The translations under genes were made by a program, and so were the position numbers. DNA of 64,000 nucleotides from Actinoplanes derwentensis (lineage in GTDB: Bacteria; Actinomycetota; Actinomycetes; Mycobacteriales; Micromonosporaceae), in NCBI RefSeq assembly GCF_900104725.1, contig NZ_LT629758.1, forward strand, positions 7,340,001 through 7,404,000, read 5' to 3'. The notes under the pieces were generated by a model. The model did not search any database. It saw only the letters and a list, made by a program, of their open reading frames with translations, and was not told where the DNA came from. Each line of letters starts with the position of its first letter. The first letter of the stretch is position 1. Below, one piece after another: positions 7,738-14,577 of this stretch.

Positions 7738-8767
7738 CGGCCTGAGCGCCGGGGCCGCCGCACGACGCCTCGGCGTCGCGGTGACCACTCTGCGCACCTG
7801 GCACCAGCGGTACGGGCTCGGCCCCAGCCGGCACGAGCCCGGGCATCATCGTCGCTACACCATCGAGGACATGGTCCGGCTGCAGGTCATGCAGCGCCTC
7901 ACCGCGCAGGGCATATCACCGGCCGAAGCCGCCGCTTGGGCGCGCCGCTCGCCCGCCCTGGACACTTCCGAGCCCTCTTCCTTGGCGAAGTCCTCCACGC
8001 CTACCCCTACTTCCGAGACCGAACGTTCTCCCTCTGTCACCGGCCCCGACCCGGAGAACGAACGTTCTTCCTCGCTGGGCGAGCCCTCGGTGGATGGTCT
8101 CGTTCTGCCGACCGTTCGAGGGCCGGCTGGGGGCGGGCGGACCATCGCTCTCGGACCCCACGCCGATCCCGCCGCCCGCGGCCTCGCCCGCGCCGCCATG
8201 CGCCTGGACAGCCCGGCGATGCGCTACATCCTGGACGCCGCGGTCACCGGCCGGGGCGTGATCGCCACCTGGGAACACGTGATGATGCCGGTACTGATCG
8301 GCGTAGGGGAGCGCTACGCGGCCACCGAACGTTTCGTCGAAGTCGAGCACCTGCTGTCCCGCTCGGTCACCGAGTCGCTGAGCGGGGTACCCCGCCCACC
8401 CCGGGACATCACCCCCCGAGCCCTGCTGGCCGCCGCCGACGAGGAGCAGCACACCCTGCCGCTGGAGGCGCTGGCCGCAGCTCTGGCCGAGTCCGGGGTA
8501 CCCAGCCGCCTGCTGGGTGCACGGCTGCCGTCCCGGGCGTTGATGGACGCGGTGGAGCGCACCGGCCCCGCGGTGGTGGTCCTGTGGTCCCAGTTGCCGT
8601 CCACCGGCGACGTGACCCAACTGGAGCGCCTACTGACCCTGCCGCACCCGCCTCTGGTCCTGGCCGCGGCCGGACCGGGCTGGCCGGCCCCCGATCTGCC
8701 TCCCACGGTGACCGCGTTCCGGAGCCTCGCCGAGGCCGTCCGCACCGTCACCGCCGCCTGCCGCTGA
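7727..8767 (+). CDS. MerR-family regulator with cobalamin-binding-like domain (LitR/CarH type)
   Basis: Probable repressor of the carotenoid genes, relieved by light through adenosylcobalamin. Residues 5-70 form a MerR winged helix (AARRLGVAVTTLRTWHQRYG, then GHHRRYTIEDM). A Ser/Thr/Pro linker covers 75-135. Residues 150-220 resemble the B12-capping helical bundle, with Glu207-His208 matching the conserved EH pair, but Tyr197 sits where CarH has the capping Trp. The Rossmann-like domain follows with Glu240-Gln-His242, the lower-ligand ExH motif, though the usual Gly three residues on is Pro. GTG at 7727 overlaps idi. Function is inferred from family and position; cofactor binding is uncertain. 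Confidence 0.82.
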   Translation: MANDGLSAGAAARRLGVAVTTLRTWHQRYGLGPSRHEPGHHRRYTIEDMVRLQVMQRLTAQGISPAEAAAWARRSPALDTSEPSSLAKSSTPTPTSETERSPSVTGPDPENERSSSLGEPSVDGLVLPTVRGPAGGGRTIALGPHADPAARGLARAAMRLDSPAMRYILDAAVTGRGVIATWEHVMMPVLIGVGERYAATERFVEVEHLLSRSVTESLSGVPRPPRDITPRALLAAADEEQHTLPLEALAAALAESGVPSRLLGARLPSRALMDAVERTGPAVVVLWSQLPSTGDVTQLERLLTLPHPPLVLAAAGPGWPAPDLPPTVTAFRSLAEAVRTVTAACR

Positions 8768-8814
8768 CGTTTTACCTGCTCAAGGCCGGTGTCGCAGAAA
8801 AGGGGGATACCGAT

Positions 8815-8842
8815 TTGAAGATCCGGAGGGGCATCGTATATG
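8815..8842 (+). promoter_or_regulatory. candidate promoter for the tRNA cluster
   Basis: TTGAAG at 8815-8820, a 16-base spacer and TATATG at 8837-8842. It lies after the regulator stop and about 95 bases upstream of tRNA-Glu, in an AT-richer patch than its surroundings. Confidence 0.4.
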
Positions 8843-8936
8843 TTTTACATGCCTCAAGCGGGAGGCGCGGTTGGGGCTAAAACCACCAAGCGTTGCCAGT
8901 CGCGCAACCAGCGCGATGTGCAATGATGGCGGAGTT

Positions 8937-9009
8937 GCCCTCATCGTCTAGTGGCCTAGGACGCCGCCCTTTCAAGGCGGTAGCACGGGTTCGAATCCCG
9001 TTGGGGGTA
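8937..9009 (+). tRNA. tRNA-Glu (TTC)
   Basis: A 73-base cloverleaf. The D arm is TCGTCTAGTGGCCTAGGAC, the anticodon stem CCGCC/GGCGG encloses loop CTTTCAA (anticodon TTC), and the T arm is ACGGG-TTCGAAT-CCCGT. The acceptor pairs GCCCTCA with TGGGGGT, which gives a G1:U72 wobble at the end of the stem and a second U:G pair at position 5. CCA is not encoded. Confidence 0.95.
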
Positions 9010-9070
9010 CTGGTAAGTTAGCAGGTAAGATTGCTGACGAACCGAGTACGGCAAGGCAGTAGTAAAGCAA

Positions 9071-9144
9071 GGTCCTGTGGAGCAGTTGGAGTGCTCGCCG
9101 CCCTGTCAAGGCGGAGGTCGCGGGTTCAAGTCCCGTCAGGACCG
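9071..9144 (+). tRNA. tRNA-Asp (GTC)
   Basis: A 74-base cloverleaf with acceptor GGTCCTG/CAGGACC, anticodon stem CCGCC/GGCGG, loop CTGTCAA (anticodon GTC) and T arm GCGGG-TTCAAGT-CCCGT. The discriminator is G, as expected for Asp. CCA is not encoded. Confidence 0.97.
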
Positions 9145-9158
9145 CAACATTGATTTAC

Positions 9159-9232
9159 GGCCAGGTAGCTCAGTTGGTACGAGCGTCCGACTGAAAATCG
9201 GAAGGTCGGCGGTTCGACCCCGCCCCTGGCCA
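9159..9232 (+). tRNA. tRNA-Phe (GAA)
   Basis: A 74-base cloverleaf with acceptor GGCCAGG/CCTGGCC, anticodon loop CTGAAAA (anticodon GAA) and T arm GGCGG-TTCGACC-CCGCC. The discriminator is A, normal for Phe. The genome continues CCG rather than CCA, so the tail is added enzymatically. It is third in the Glu-Asp-Phe cluster, which looks co-transcribed. Confidence 0.97.
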
Positions 9233-9259
9233 CCGAGCCTCTCGCCGGGCTACGAGCAC

Positions 9260-9292
9260 CGTCCACCTGCGGAAACGCACGGTGGACGTTTT
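9260..9292 (+). terminator. intrinsic terminator after the tRNA cluster
   Basis: CGTCCACC-TGCG, loop GAAA, CGCA-(C)-GGTGGACG with a single bulged C, followed by TTTT. It is placed to end the tRNA transcript. Confidence 0.85.
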
Positions 9293-9438
9293 GCTTTCCC
9301 CCGCCTTTTCTGGCGCCACAAGGTTGACCCTCTGGTGACCACGAATCTCCCATGCCGGACGGACGTCCGATTTTGCACGCTCGCTACGCGCAGCCCGGCC
9401 TCAGCCCTGACTGGCTGCTCGGGTAACCGGTAGCCGAA

Positions 9439-9458
9439 TACCGTACAAGTACCGTACA
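9439..9458. promoter_or_regulatory. direct repeats upstream of the toxin-antitoxin operon
   Basis: TACCGTACA at 9439-9447 and 9450-9458, an 11-base period about 40 bases before the antitoxin start. Each repeat contains the palindromic core GTAC. Ribbon-helix-helix antitoxins autoregulate through short repeats like this, so it is a candidate operator. TACAGT at its right end could serve as the -10 box. Confidence 0.5.
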
Positions 9459-9498
9459 GTCGCTGCAGAGTTGAAGTGTCGACTGGAGGTGAGTGACC

Positions 9499-9768
9499 AT
9501 GGCCGCCAAGAGTGAACGCATCGAGATGCGTACTGATCCTCAGAGCAGCGCCAGAATCGCTGAGGCCGCAGAGTCTCAGCATGTCTCAGTATCAGCCTTC
9601 GTTCTGGACGCTGCAGTCAAGGCCGCCGATCACGTCCTCGCACGGGCCGAGGTCACCATCATGCCTGCGGAACAGTTTGACCAGCTTATTGGGTCTCTGG
9701 ATGTACCTGATGAAGCACCTGCGCTCGCTCGACTCGCCTACAAGCCTCGGCGGTACACGCGCTCATGA
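9499..9768 (+). CDS. DUF1778 / TacA-like ribbon-helix-helix antitoxin
   Basis: Antitoxin of a type II module. The 89-residue protein has an N-terminal ribbon-helix-helix (SERIEMRTDPQSSARIAEAAE, then VSVSAFVLDAAVKAA), which should dimerise and bind the operator. The C-terminal tail (EQFDQLIGSLD...RLAYKPRRY) would wrap the toxin. ATG 9499 was chosen over a GTG six bases upstream because GGAGGT is eight bases before it. Its stop overlaps the toxin ATG (ATGA). GC content is visibly lower than in neighbouring genes, suggesting transfer next to the tRNA cluster. Confidence 0.88.
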   Translation: MAAKSERIEMRTDPQSSARIAEAAESQHVSVSAFVLDAAVKAADHVLARAEVTIMPAEQFDQLIGSLDVPDEAPALARLAYKPRRYTRS

Positions 9769-10499
9769 CTACGAACGAGTGGGTCACTGGAGCCCTCACT
9801 CGCGATCACGACGTAAGCAAATTCGACTGTGGCGTTCCCAGCCTCAATGACTGGCTTAAGCACCAAGCCGCAAGGTCCCAGGAGGCTGAGACCGCCCGCA
9901 CGTTCGTCTGGGTGGCTGAGGACACCCAAACGGTTCGAGCGTACTTTTCGATCGCGCCGACCCAGCTTGCTCGTAGCGAGGTCTCTGGAGCCTTGGCCGG
10001 CGGCTTTACCGTTCTCCCCTCATTCCTGCTGGCCAGACTGGCACTCGACCTGTCGTTGCATGGCGCGGGACTTGGCGAAGAGCTGTTACACGACGCCCTG
10101 ACCCGGCTGGTGGAGGCCGCCGATCGCGGTGGCGGAAGGCTGATCGTTGTCGACGCTCTCGACGAGAAGGCCGCCGCTTTTTACACGAAGTACGACTTTC
10201 GCCCAGTTCGCGACAATCCACTACGCCTAGTGATGAAGGTAGCGACTGCGCGAAAAGCCTTGGGCGTGAACACGATGAGCCTCTCGTCTGACGTCACGGC
10301 CGGGCTGATGTCGCTGACGATCACTCGCTCTGATGGATCGGTTTCACCGTTCGTCGGCGACAACGATGAGTGGCGTCGCGTAACCGTCCGGATGCTGGAG
10401 ATCATTGAGGAACGCGTGGCTCGGGGTGAATCCAACCTTCAAGTCGACCTTGTACAAGTGATTCGTGAGGCTCTCGGACGAGATCCATTCGAACGATGA
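9765..10499 (+). CDS. GNAT-family toxin (TacT-like) with extra C-terminal domain
   Basis: Probable toxin that acetylates the amino group of charged tRNAs to stop translation, as TacT enzymes do. Residues 1-165 are the GNAT fold: FDCGVPSLNDWLKHQA matches the TacT N-terminal motif, HGAGLGEELL is the acetyl-CoA loop, and AAAFYTKYDF holds the expected Tyr. Family members are about 160-175 residues, while this is 244. The extra 80 residues (from VNTMSLSSDVTAG to LGRDPFER) look soluble and helical and I do not recognise them. Sequencing fusion with a neighbour is possible, but the frame is uninterrupted. Coupled to the antitoxin by ATGA. Confidence 0.85.
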   Translation: MTTNEWVTGALTRDHDVSKFDCGVPSLNDWLKHQAARSQEAETARTFVWVAEDTQTVRAYFSIAPTQLARSEVSGALAGGFTVLPSFLLARLALDLSLHGAGLGEELLHDALTRLVEAADRGGGRLIVVDALDEKAAAFYTKYDFRPVRDNPLRLVMKVATARKALGVNTMSLSSDVTAGLMSLTITRSDGSVSPFVGDNDEWRRVTVRMLEIIEERVARGESNLQVDLVQVIREALGRDPFER

Positions 10500-10603
10500 A
10501 TGACTGCCAGAAGGTTCCCACGGATCATCCGCTCACGTTCGTAGATGTTGCACATCCGCTGCACGCAGCGTTTCGTAACATCCCCTGAACTGCAAAAACG
10601 GGA

Positions 10604-10645
10604 AACGAGGAACGGCCGCTGGTCTCCCGGCGGCCGTTCCTCGTT
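10604..10645. terminator. bidirectional terminator between the toxin and an RTX gene
   Basis: AACGAGGAACGGCCG, a 12-base loop, and CGGCCGTTCCTCGTT form a perfect 15-bp stem. T-rich sequence follows on both sides (GGGGGTTTCT rightward, CCCGTTTTTG leftward). It serves the convergent toxin and the RTX gene ending at 10654. Confidence 0.85.
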
Positions 10646-10653
10646 GGGGGTTT

Positions 10654-11787
10654 CTACTTCTCGCAGCCCACTCGGACGTCTCCGGCGTAGGCGTTGCACG
10701 TGTCGCCTGCGGGGGAGTTGGGGCCGCCGTCGAGGCGGTCGGAGCCGCCGGGCTCCTCGTCGCCCTCCAAGAGGTCGTCGCCGGTGCCGCCGTACAGCTT
10801 GTCCTTGCCGGTGCTGCCGAACAGCTCGTCGTTGCCGCCCAGGCCGTAGATGATGTCGTTGCCGACGTCGCCGTGGATGTAGTTGCTGGACGCGTTGCCG
10901 ATCAGCACGTCGTTGCCGAAGCCGCCGTACAGGTTCTCCACGTCGGCGCCGACGGTGTCGCCCTCGCCGGGGCGGCCGTCGTCGCCGGACTGGCCGTCCA
11001 AATCGACCCGGACGCTCTTCATGTAGTCGTAGAGCACCCAGTCCACGCCGGAGCCACCCATCAGGATGTCGGCCGACACGTTCTGGTCGTTCTCGTCGCC
11101 GAACAAACGGTCCGTACCGGCGTCGCCGTAAAGCTTGTCGCGGCCGGCGTAACCGAGCAGGGTGTCGTCGCCGGCGCCGCCGTGGATGCGGTCGTTGCCG
11201 GCCTCGCCGAACAGGTCGTCGTTGCCGGTCTCGCCGTAGAGGACGTCGTTGCCGGTCCAGCCGTGCAGGATGTCGTTGCCGGCGCCACCGTTGAGCAGGT
11301 CGCTGCCGGCGTCGCCGCTGAGGCGGTCGCTGCCGCCCAGGCCGAAGAGCCGGTCAGTTCCGGCGCCCCCGGTGAGCTGGTCCGCGCGGGAGCCGCCGAG
11401 GAGACGGTCGTTGCCGGTGCCGCCGTCGACGGTGCTGGGCACATCGGTGTTGTTGGTGACGACATCATTGCGGTCGTACGAGTAGACGCGGATCCGAGTC
11501 GGGGCCTTTCCCGGCGTACACCGCACCTGGGTCTTGTCGCCTTTGACCGGCTTGCAGCCCTTGCCCGCCTTGATCGTGACCGTGTCGTCGATGGTGATCG
11601 TGTTGCCGGAGCGGGTGATCGTGACGCGGTTCTGTTTGCCGGTGGCGGCCTGGTACTGGACCTTGGTGGTCGCGTAGACCGACGCGCTGCCGGTGGACGC
11701 GGCCTGCGCGGGTGCGGCGATGCCGATCAGGGCGGTGCTTCCGGCCAGCAGTACGGCGAAGCGGATCGGCTTCGGGAAACGTGACAT
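10654..11787 (-). CDS. secreted RTX-repeat (hemolysin-type calcium-binding) protein 1
   Basis: A 377-residue exported protein. Residues 1-29 are a Sec signal peptide ending APAQA. Residues 30-115 form a domain shared with the two neighbouring paralogues, with a conserved Cys pair (KGCKPVKGDKTQVRC). From about 118 onward are some two dozen GGxGxDxLxG nonapeptides that bind Ca2+ in beta-roll form, interrupted near 235-275 by a non-repeat insert. A second Cys pair is near the C-terminus. ATG 11787 follows an AACGGGGGAT ribosome site common to all three genes. RTX proteins classically leave by type I secretion; here the Sec signal indicates another route. Role unknown; surface matrix or adhesion is plausible. 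Confidence 0.88.
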   Translation of the reverse strand: MSRFPKPIRFAVLLAGSTALIGIAAPAQAASTGSASVYATTKVQYQAATGKQNRVTITRSGNTITIDDTVTIKAGKGCKPVKGDKTQVRCTPGKAPTRIRVYSYDRNDVVTNNTDVPSTVDGGTGNDRLLGGSRADQLTGGAGTDRLFGLGGSDRLSGDAGSDLLNGGAGNDILHGWTGNDVLYGETGNDDLFGEAGNDRIHGGAGDDTLLGYAGRDKLYGDAGTDRLFGDENDQNVSADILMGGSGVDWVLYDYMKSVRVDLDGQSGDDGRPGEGDTVGADVENLYGGFGNDVLIGNASSNYIHGDVGNDIIYGLGGNDELFGSTGKDKLYGGTGDDLLEGDEEPGGSDRLDGGPNSPAGDTCNAYAGDVRVGCEK

Positions 11788-11813
11788 GGGATGGATCCCC
11801 CGTTGAATGAGAA

Positions 11814-11841
11814 CAGCCCGGCCGTCGCAACGGCCGGGCTG
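11814..11841 (-). terminator. hairpin between RTX genes 2 and 1
   Basis: CAGCCCGGCCGT, loop CGCA, ACGGCCGGGCTG, a perfect 12-bp stem between two co-directional genes. The leftward flank is only weakly T-rich (TTCTCATTC), so it may attenuate rather than end transcription into RTX gene 1, which has no clear promoter of its own in the 66-base gap. Confidence 0.6.
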
Positions 11842-11853
11842 TGTTCAGGTAAG

Positions 11854-12696
11854 TCAGCCGAGCTTGGCGATACCGGAGAGGGAGGAGACACCGCTCTTCT
11901 CGAGCAGGTTGATCCACTTCTGGTAGGTCTTGGCCTCGACGCCGCTGTACTTCGCGCCCTTCAGGGCCAGGCCCAGGTCGATGCCCGTGCCGCCGAAGAT
12001 CTTGTCCTTGGCCTTGGCGCTGCCGGACGCGGTGTAGTCATCGTTGATCGACTCGCCGATCAGCAGGTCGTGGCCCGCACCACCGAGGAGGGTGTCGTTG
12101 CCGCTCCAGCCGAGGACCGCGTCGAGGCCCGCGCCGGCGCTGACCACGTCGTTGCCAGCCCCCGCCATGATGAAGTCGCCGCCGGCCTGGCCCCAGACCT
12201 TGTCGTTGCCCGCACCCGCGGTGATCTCGTCGTCACCCGCGCCGCCGTAGATCTTGTCGGCACCGGCACCGCCGTAGAGGGTGTCGTTGGCGCGACCGCC
12301 GTAGAGGGTGTCGTTGCCCGCACTGCCGGAGGCGGCCAGCTTGGCGGTGGTCTTGTTCTTCACCCAGTCGTTCTTGTCGCCGAGCTTCACGTTCAGCGAG
12401 GCGAGGTTGCCGGTCAGGGTGCAGGTGACGCGGGTCTTGTCACCAGCGACGGCCTTGCAGCCCGTGCCGGCCTTGAGGGCGACCTTGTCGTCGATCGTCA
12501 CGACCTTGCCGGCCACGGTGATGGTGACGCCGTTGGCCTGACCGGCCGCGGCAATGAACTGCACCTGGCTGGCGCCGACGGTCCGGACGGTGCCGGCCGC
12601 GGCGGCCTGGGCCGGGGCAGAGATGAGCGCGGTGGAGCCGATCGCCGCAGCGGTCGCGCCGATGAGGGCAAGGGCGCGGCGGTTGATCAGGATCAT
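11854..12696 (-). CDS. secreted RTX-repeat protein 2
   Basis: A 280-residue paralogue of its neighbours. The signal peptide ends SAPAQAAA near residue 33. The shared N-terminal domain follows, with VQFIAAAGQANGVTITVAG and the Cys pair in GTGCKAVAGDKTRVTC, then GDKNDWVKNKT. About ten GGxGxDxIxGGAGDD repeats span 128-225. The C-terminal 50 residues are not repeats and contain Lys/Gly-rich sequence; the stop is preceded by LSGIAKLG. ATG 12696 has GGGGGA upstream. It is middle of three and probably co-transcribed with RTX 1. Confidence 0.87.
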   Translation of the reverse strand: MILINRRALALIGATAAAIGSTALISAPAQAAAAGTVRTVGASQVQFIAAAGQANGVTITVAGKVVTIDDKVALKAGTGCKAVAGDKTRVTCTLTGNLASLNVKLGDKNDWVKNKTTAKLAASGSAGNDTLYGGRANDTLYGGAGADKIYGGAGDDEITAGAGNDKVWGQAGGDFIMAGAGNDVVSAGAGLDAVLGWSGNDTLLGGAGHDLLIGESINDDYTASGSAKAKDKIFGGTGIDLGLALKGAKYSGVEAKTYQKWINLLEKSGVSSLSGIAKLG

Positions 12697-12757
12697 GTAT
12701 TTCCCCCGTGTTGTCTGGCGAAGAGGACGTCCAAGCCAGTGAAGGTTGTCATCATAG

Positions 12758-12773
12758 AACGATACCGTTTCGA
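12758..12773 (-). promoter_or_regulatory. shared RTX promoter motif, copy 1
   Basis: Minus strand CGAAACGGTATCGTT, containing the near-palindrome AACG-N4-CGTT. It lies immediately upstream of TATGAT, a good -10 box for RTX gene 2, so it would sit in the promoter spacer. A matching copy precedes RTX gene 3. Confidence 0.5.
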
Positions 12774-12825
12774 CGCACCGCCCCGTTTGCAGTGATGCGG
12801 GTCACTATCAAATCCGTGTATACAA

Positions 12826-12853
12826 AAACGGCCCGGCGATCGCCGGGCCGTTT
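12826..12853. terminator. bidirectional palindromic terminator downstream of RTX gene 3
   Basis: AAACGGCCCGGCGATCGCCG continues as a perfect 28-base palindrome flanked by A and T runs (TACAAAAAC on the left, TTTCC on the right). The leftward T-run fits termination of the RTX gene ending at 12872. Confidence 0.8.
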
Positions 12854-12871
12854 CCATGGGACAGTGCCAGA

Positions 12872-13822
12872 TCAGCCGATCTTGAGCGGCGTGACCCGGG
12901 TCGTGGTGGCCTCGGCCGCGCCGGCGGAAGCCACCGAGGTGAAGTGCTCGCACCCCGATGTGGTGGTCCGGCTGGAGGACTTCAGGCAGATGTCGGTGTT
13001 CGCACCCGCGTAGAGCTTGTCGGCCGCGGTGGCCGAGCCCTTCGAGATGCCCTTGCCCTTGACGACCTTGTAGTGCTCGCCGACCAGGACGTCATTGCCG
13101 ACGCCACCGGACAGGGTGTCGTTGCCGGCATTGCCGATCAGGAAGTCGACGCCCGCTCCACCGCTGATCTTGTCGTTACCCGAATAGCCGAGAACGGTGT
13201 CGTTACCGGTGCCGGCATCGATGGTGTCGCTGCCGGTCTGACCGTGGATCTCGTCGTTGCCGGCGCCACCGTAGACCTTGTCGTTGCCGGCACCGGCCGT
13301 GATGTAGTCGTTGCCCGCGCCGCCGCTGATGTAGTCGGCACCCGACTGACCGAAGAGCTCGTCGGCGCCGCCACCGCCGTAGATCTTGTCGGCGCCGGTA
13401 CCACCCTGGAGCTGGTCCTTGCCGGAGCCGCCGATCAGGGTGTCGTTGCCCGCGCCACCACCGGCGAGCATGAACACCCCGGTGTAGTTGCGGACGTAGT
13501 CGTTCTTGTCGCCGAGCGCGACGCTGATCATGGTGGTCTTGCCCGAGGTCGTGCACCGGACCTTGGTCGAGGTCACCCGCTTACAGCCCTTACCGGCGCT
13601 GATCGCGGTCACATCGGTGATGGTGACGGTGCGGCCCGAGATCGTGACCTTGACCTTGTTCACCTTGCTCATCAGAGCCTGGAACTGGACGGTCTTGGTA
13701 CCGACGACCTTCGCCAGGCCGCTGGTGGCCGCCTGCGCCGGGCCGGCGAGCAGAGCGGTGGAGGCCAGGACTGCGGCGCTGAGGCCGAGAGTGGCAATTG
13801 TCCTTCGGTATTTCACGTTCAT
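12872..13822 (-). CDS. secreted RTX-repeat protein 3
   Basis: A 316-residue paralogue. The signal peptide ends LLAGPAQAA near residue 32. The common N-terminal domain contains VQFQALMSKVNKVKVTISG, AGKGCKRVTSTKVRC and GDKNDYVRNYTG. About fifteen GGxGxDxIxG nonapeptides cover 118-245. The C-terminal 60 residues carry two Cys (NTDICLK and SGCEHF) that may form a disulfide. ATG 13822 has the same CGGGGGATTCC ribosome site as its neighbours. The three genes arose by tandem duplication judging from this shared layout; repeat number differs. Function unknown beyond likely Ca2+ binding outside the cell. Confidence 0.87.
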   Translation of the reverse strand: MNVKYRRTIATLGLSAAVLASTALLAGPAQAATSGLAKVVGTKTVQFQALMSKVNKVKVTISGRTVTITDVTAISAGKGCKRVTSTKVRCTTSGKTTMISVALGDKNDYVRNYTGVFMLAGGGAGNDTLIGGSGKDQLQGGTGADKIYGGGGADELFGQSGADYISGGAGNDYITAGAGNDKVYGGAGNDEIHGQTGSDTIDAGTGNDTVLGYSGNDKISGGAGVDFLIGNAGNDTLSGGVGNDVLVGEHYKVVKGKGISKGSATAADKLYAGANTDICLKSSSRTTTSGCEHFTSVASAGAAEATTTRVTPLKIG

Positions 13823-13857
13823 GGAATCCCCCGTTCAAAGACTGGTGGAGCGGTTAG

Positions 13858-13872
13858 GACGGTATCGTTTCG
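13858..13872 (-). promoter_or_regulatory. shared RTX promoter motif, copy 2
   Basis: Minus strand CGAAACGATACCGTC, matching the copy at 12758-12773 with swapped central bases (GTAT versus ATAC), so both fit CGAAACGRTAYCGT. CTTGCG upstream and TAACCG downstream at 17-base spacing may be the -35 and -10 boxes of RTX gene 3. Confidence 0.5.
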
Positions 13873-13911
13873 CCGCAAGACCGCAAAGACCGTCTCATGA
13901 ATGTGTCAGGC

Positions 13912-14433
13912 TCAACAGCCGATTTCTGCTCCCCAGCGTCCGGCCTGCGGTTTCATAACCACACGAACGCGATCAACCCCTGACAAGTCACGAATGCCGG
14001 GAATCGGGCCACAATCGAAACTCCGGCCCGGAGCGATCAGATACAGCGATTCCGGCAACATTTCGGGCATCACTCCGGCCAGCTGTTCCGGATCGTTGGA
14101 AACCTTTTCACGAAACTTGGCGTACGCCTCCTCGCGAGTCTCCAGCCGGACCCCGTCCCGAGCCGGCAACCGGGCGAGCGCGCCACGCACGGCGTCCCGC
14201 TGATCCGTACCGGCGTCGGGTTCGAGGTACACCGCAACGGTGAACTCTCGCTCCGGCGCGTACCGCCACCCGGCGATCAGCATCGCCGTGGTGGACGCGA
14301 CCGAGCCGAGCACCAGAGCCCCCGCGGCCACGCCGAACAGTCGCAGCCACCTGCGGTCGACCTCGGTCTTCTCGGATTCCGGCTCCCAGGGGCCGACATC
14401 GGGCATGTCATCCGTCGGGTGTGGATCGGTCAT
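13912..14433 (-). CDS. single-pass protein with FtsX-like extracellular domain
   Basis: A 173-residue protein with an acidic cytoplasmic N-terminus, one membrane helix at about residues 32-54 (LFGVAAGALVLGSVASTTAM) and an extracellular domain. That domain resembles the FtsX ectodomain: AVYLEPDAGTDQRDAV, then an ETREEAYAKFRE helix, then LPESLYLIAP. The FtsX permease helices and any FtsE ATPase are absent nearby. In FtsEX the ectodomain recruits or activates peptidoglycan hydrolases, so this could be a stand-alone decoy or hydrolase regulator; that is inference. ATG 14433 was preferred over an upstream TTG; no Shine-Dalgarno is evident. Confidence 0.72.
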   Translation of the reverse strand: MTDPHPTDDMPDVGPWEPESEKTEVDRRWLRLFGVAAGALVLGSVASTTAMLIAGWRYAPEREFTVAVYLEPDAGTDQRDAVRGALARLPARDGVRLETREEAYAKFREKVSNDPEQLAGVMPEMLPESLYLIAPGRSFDCGPIPGIRDLSGVDRVRVVMKPQAGRWGAEIGC

Positions 14434-14577
14434 GATCAGCAAGCTATCTCAGCGCATCGACATACCGTTGTCCACAGGATCGTTCCGGGCGCTTGAAGCG
14501 CTTCGGCCGTTAGACCAGAGTGCCGTTACATCAGAGTGTTGTCGGGATCGGTCACTCGGACGCGGGGAGGCGTCGCT

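Noticed and set aside
10900..13700. CRISPR-like periodic repeats
   Set aside because: The periodicity is the 27-base unit coding for RTX nonapeptides in frame; units vary and have no spacers.
8937..13822. Integrated element or genomic island bounded by tRNA-Phe
   Set aside because: No integrase, no second copy of the tRNA 3' end found by eye, and no excision genes; only the toxin-antitoxin pair looks acquired.
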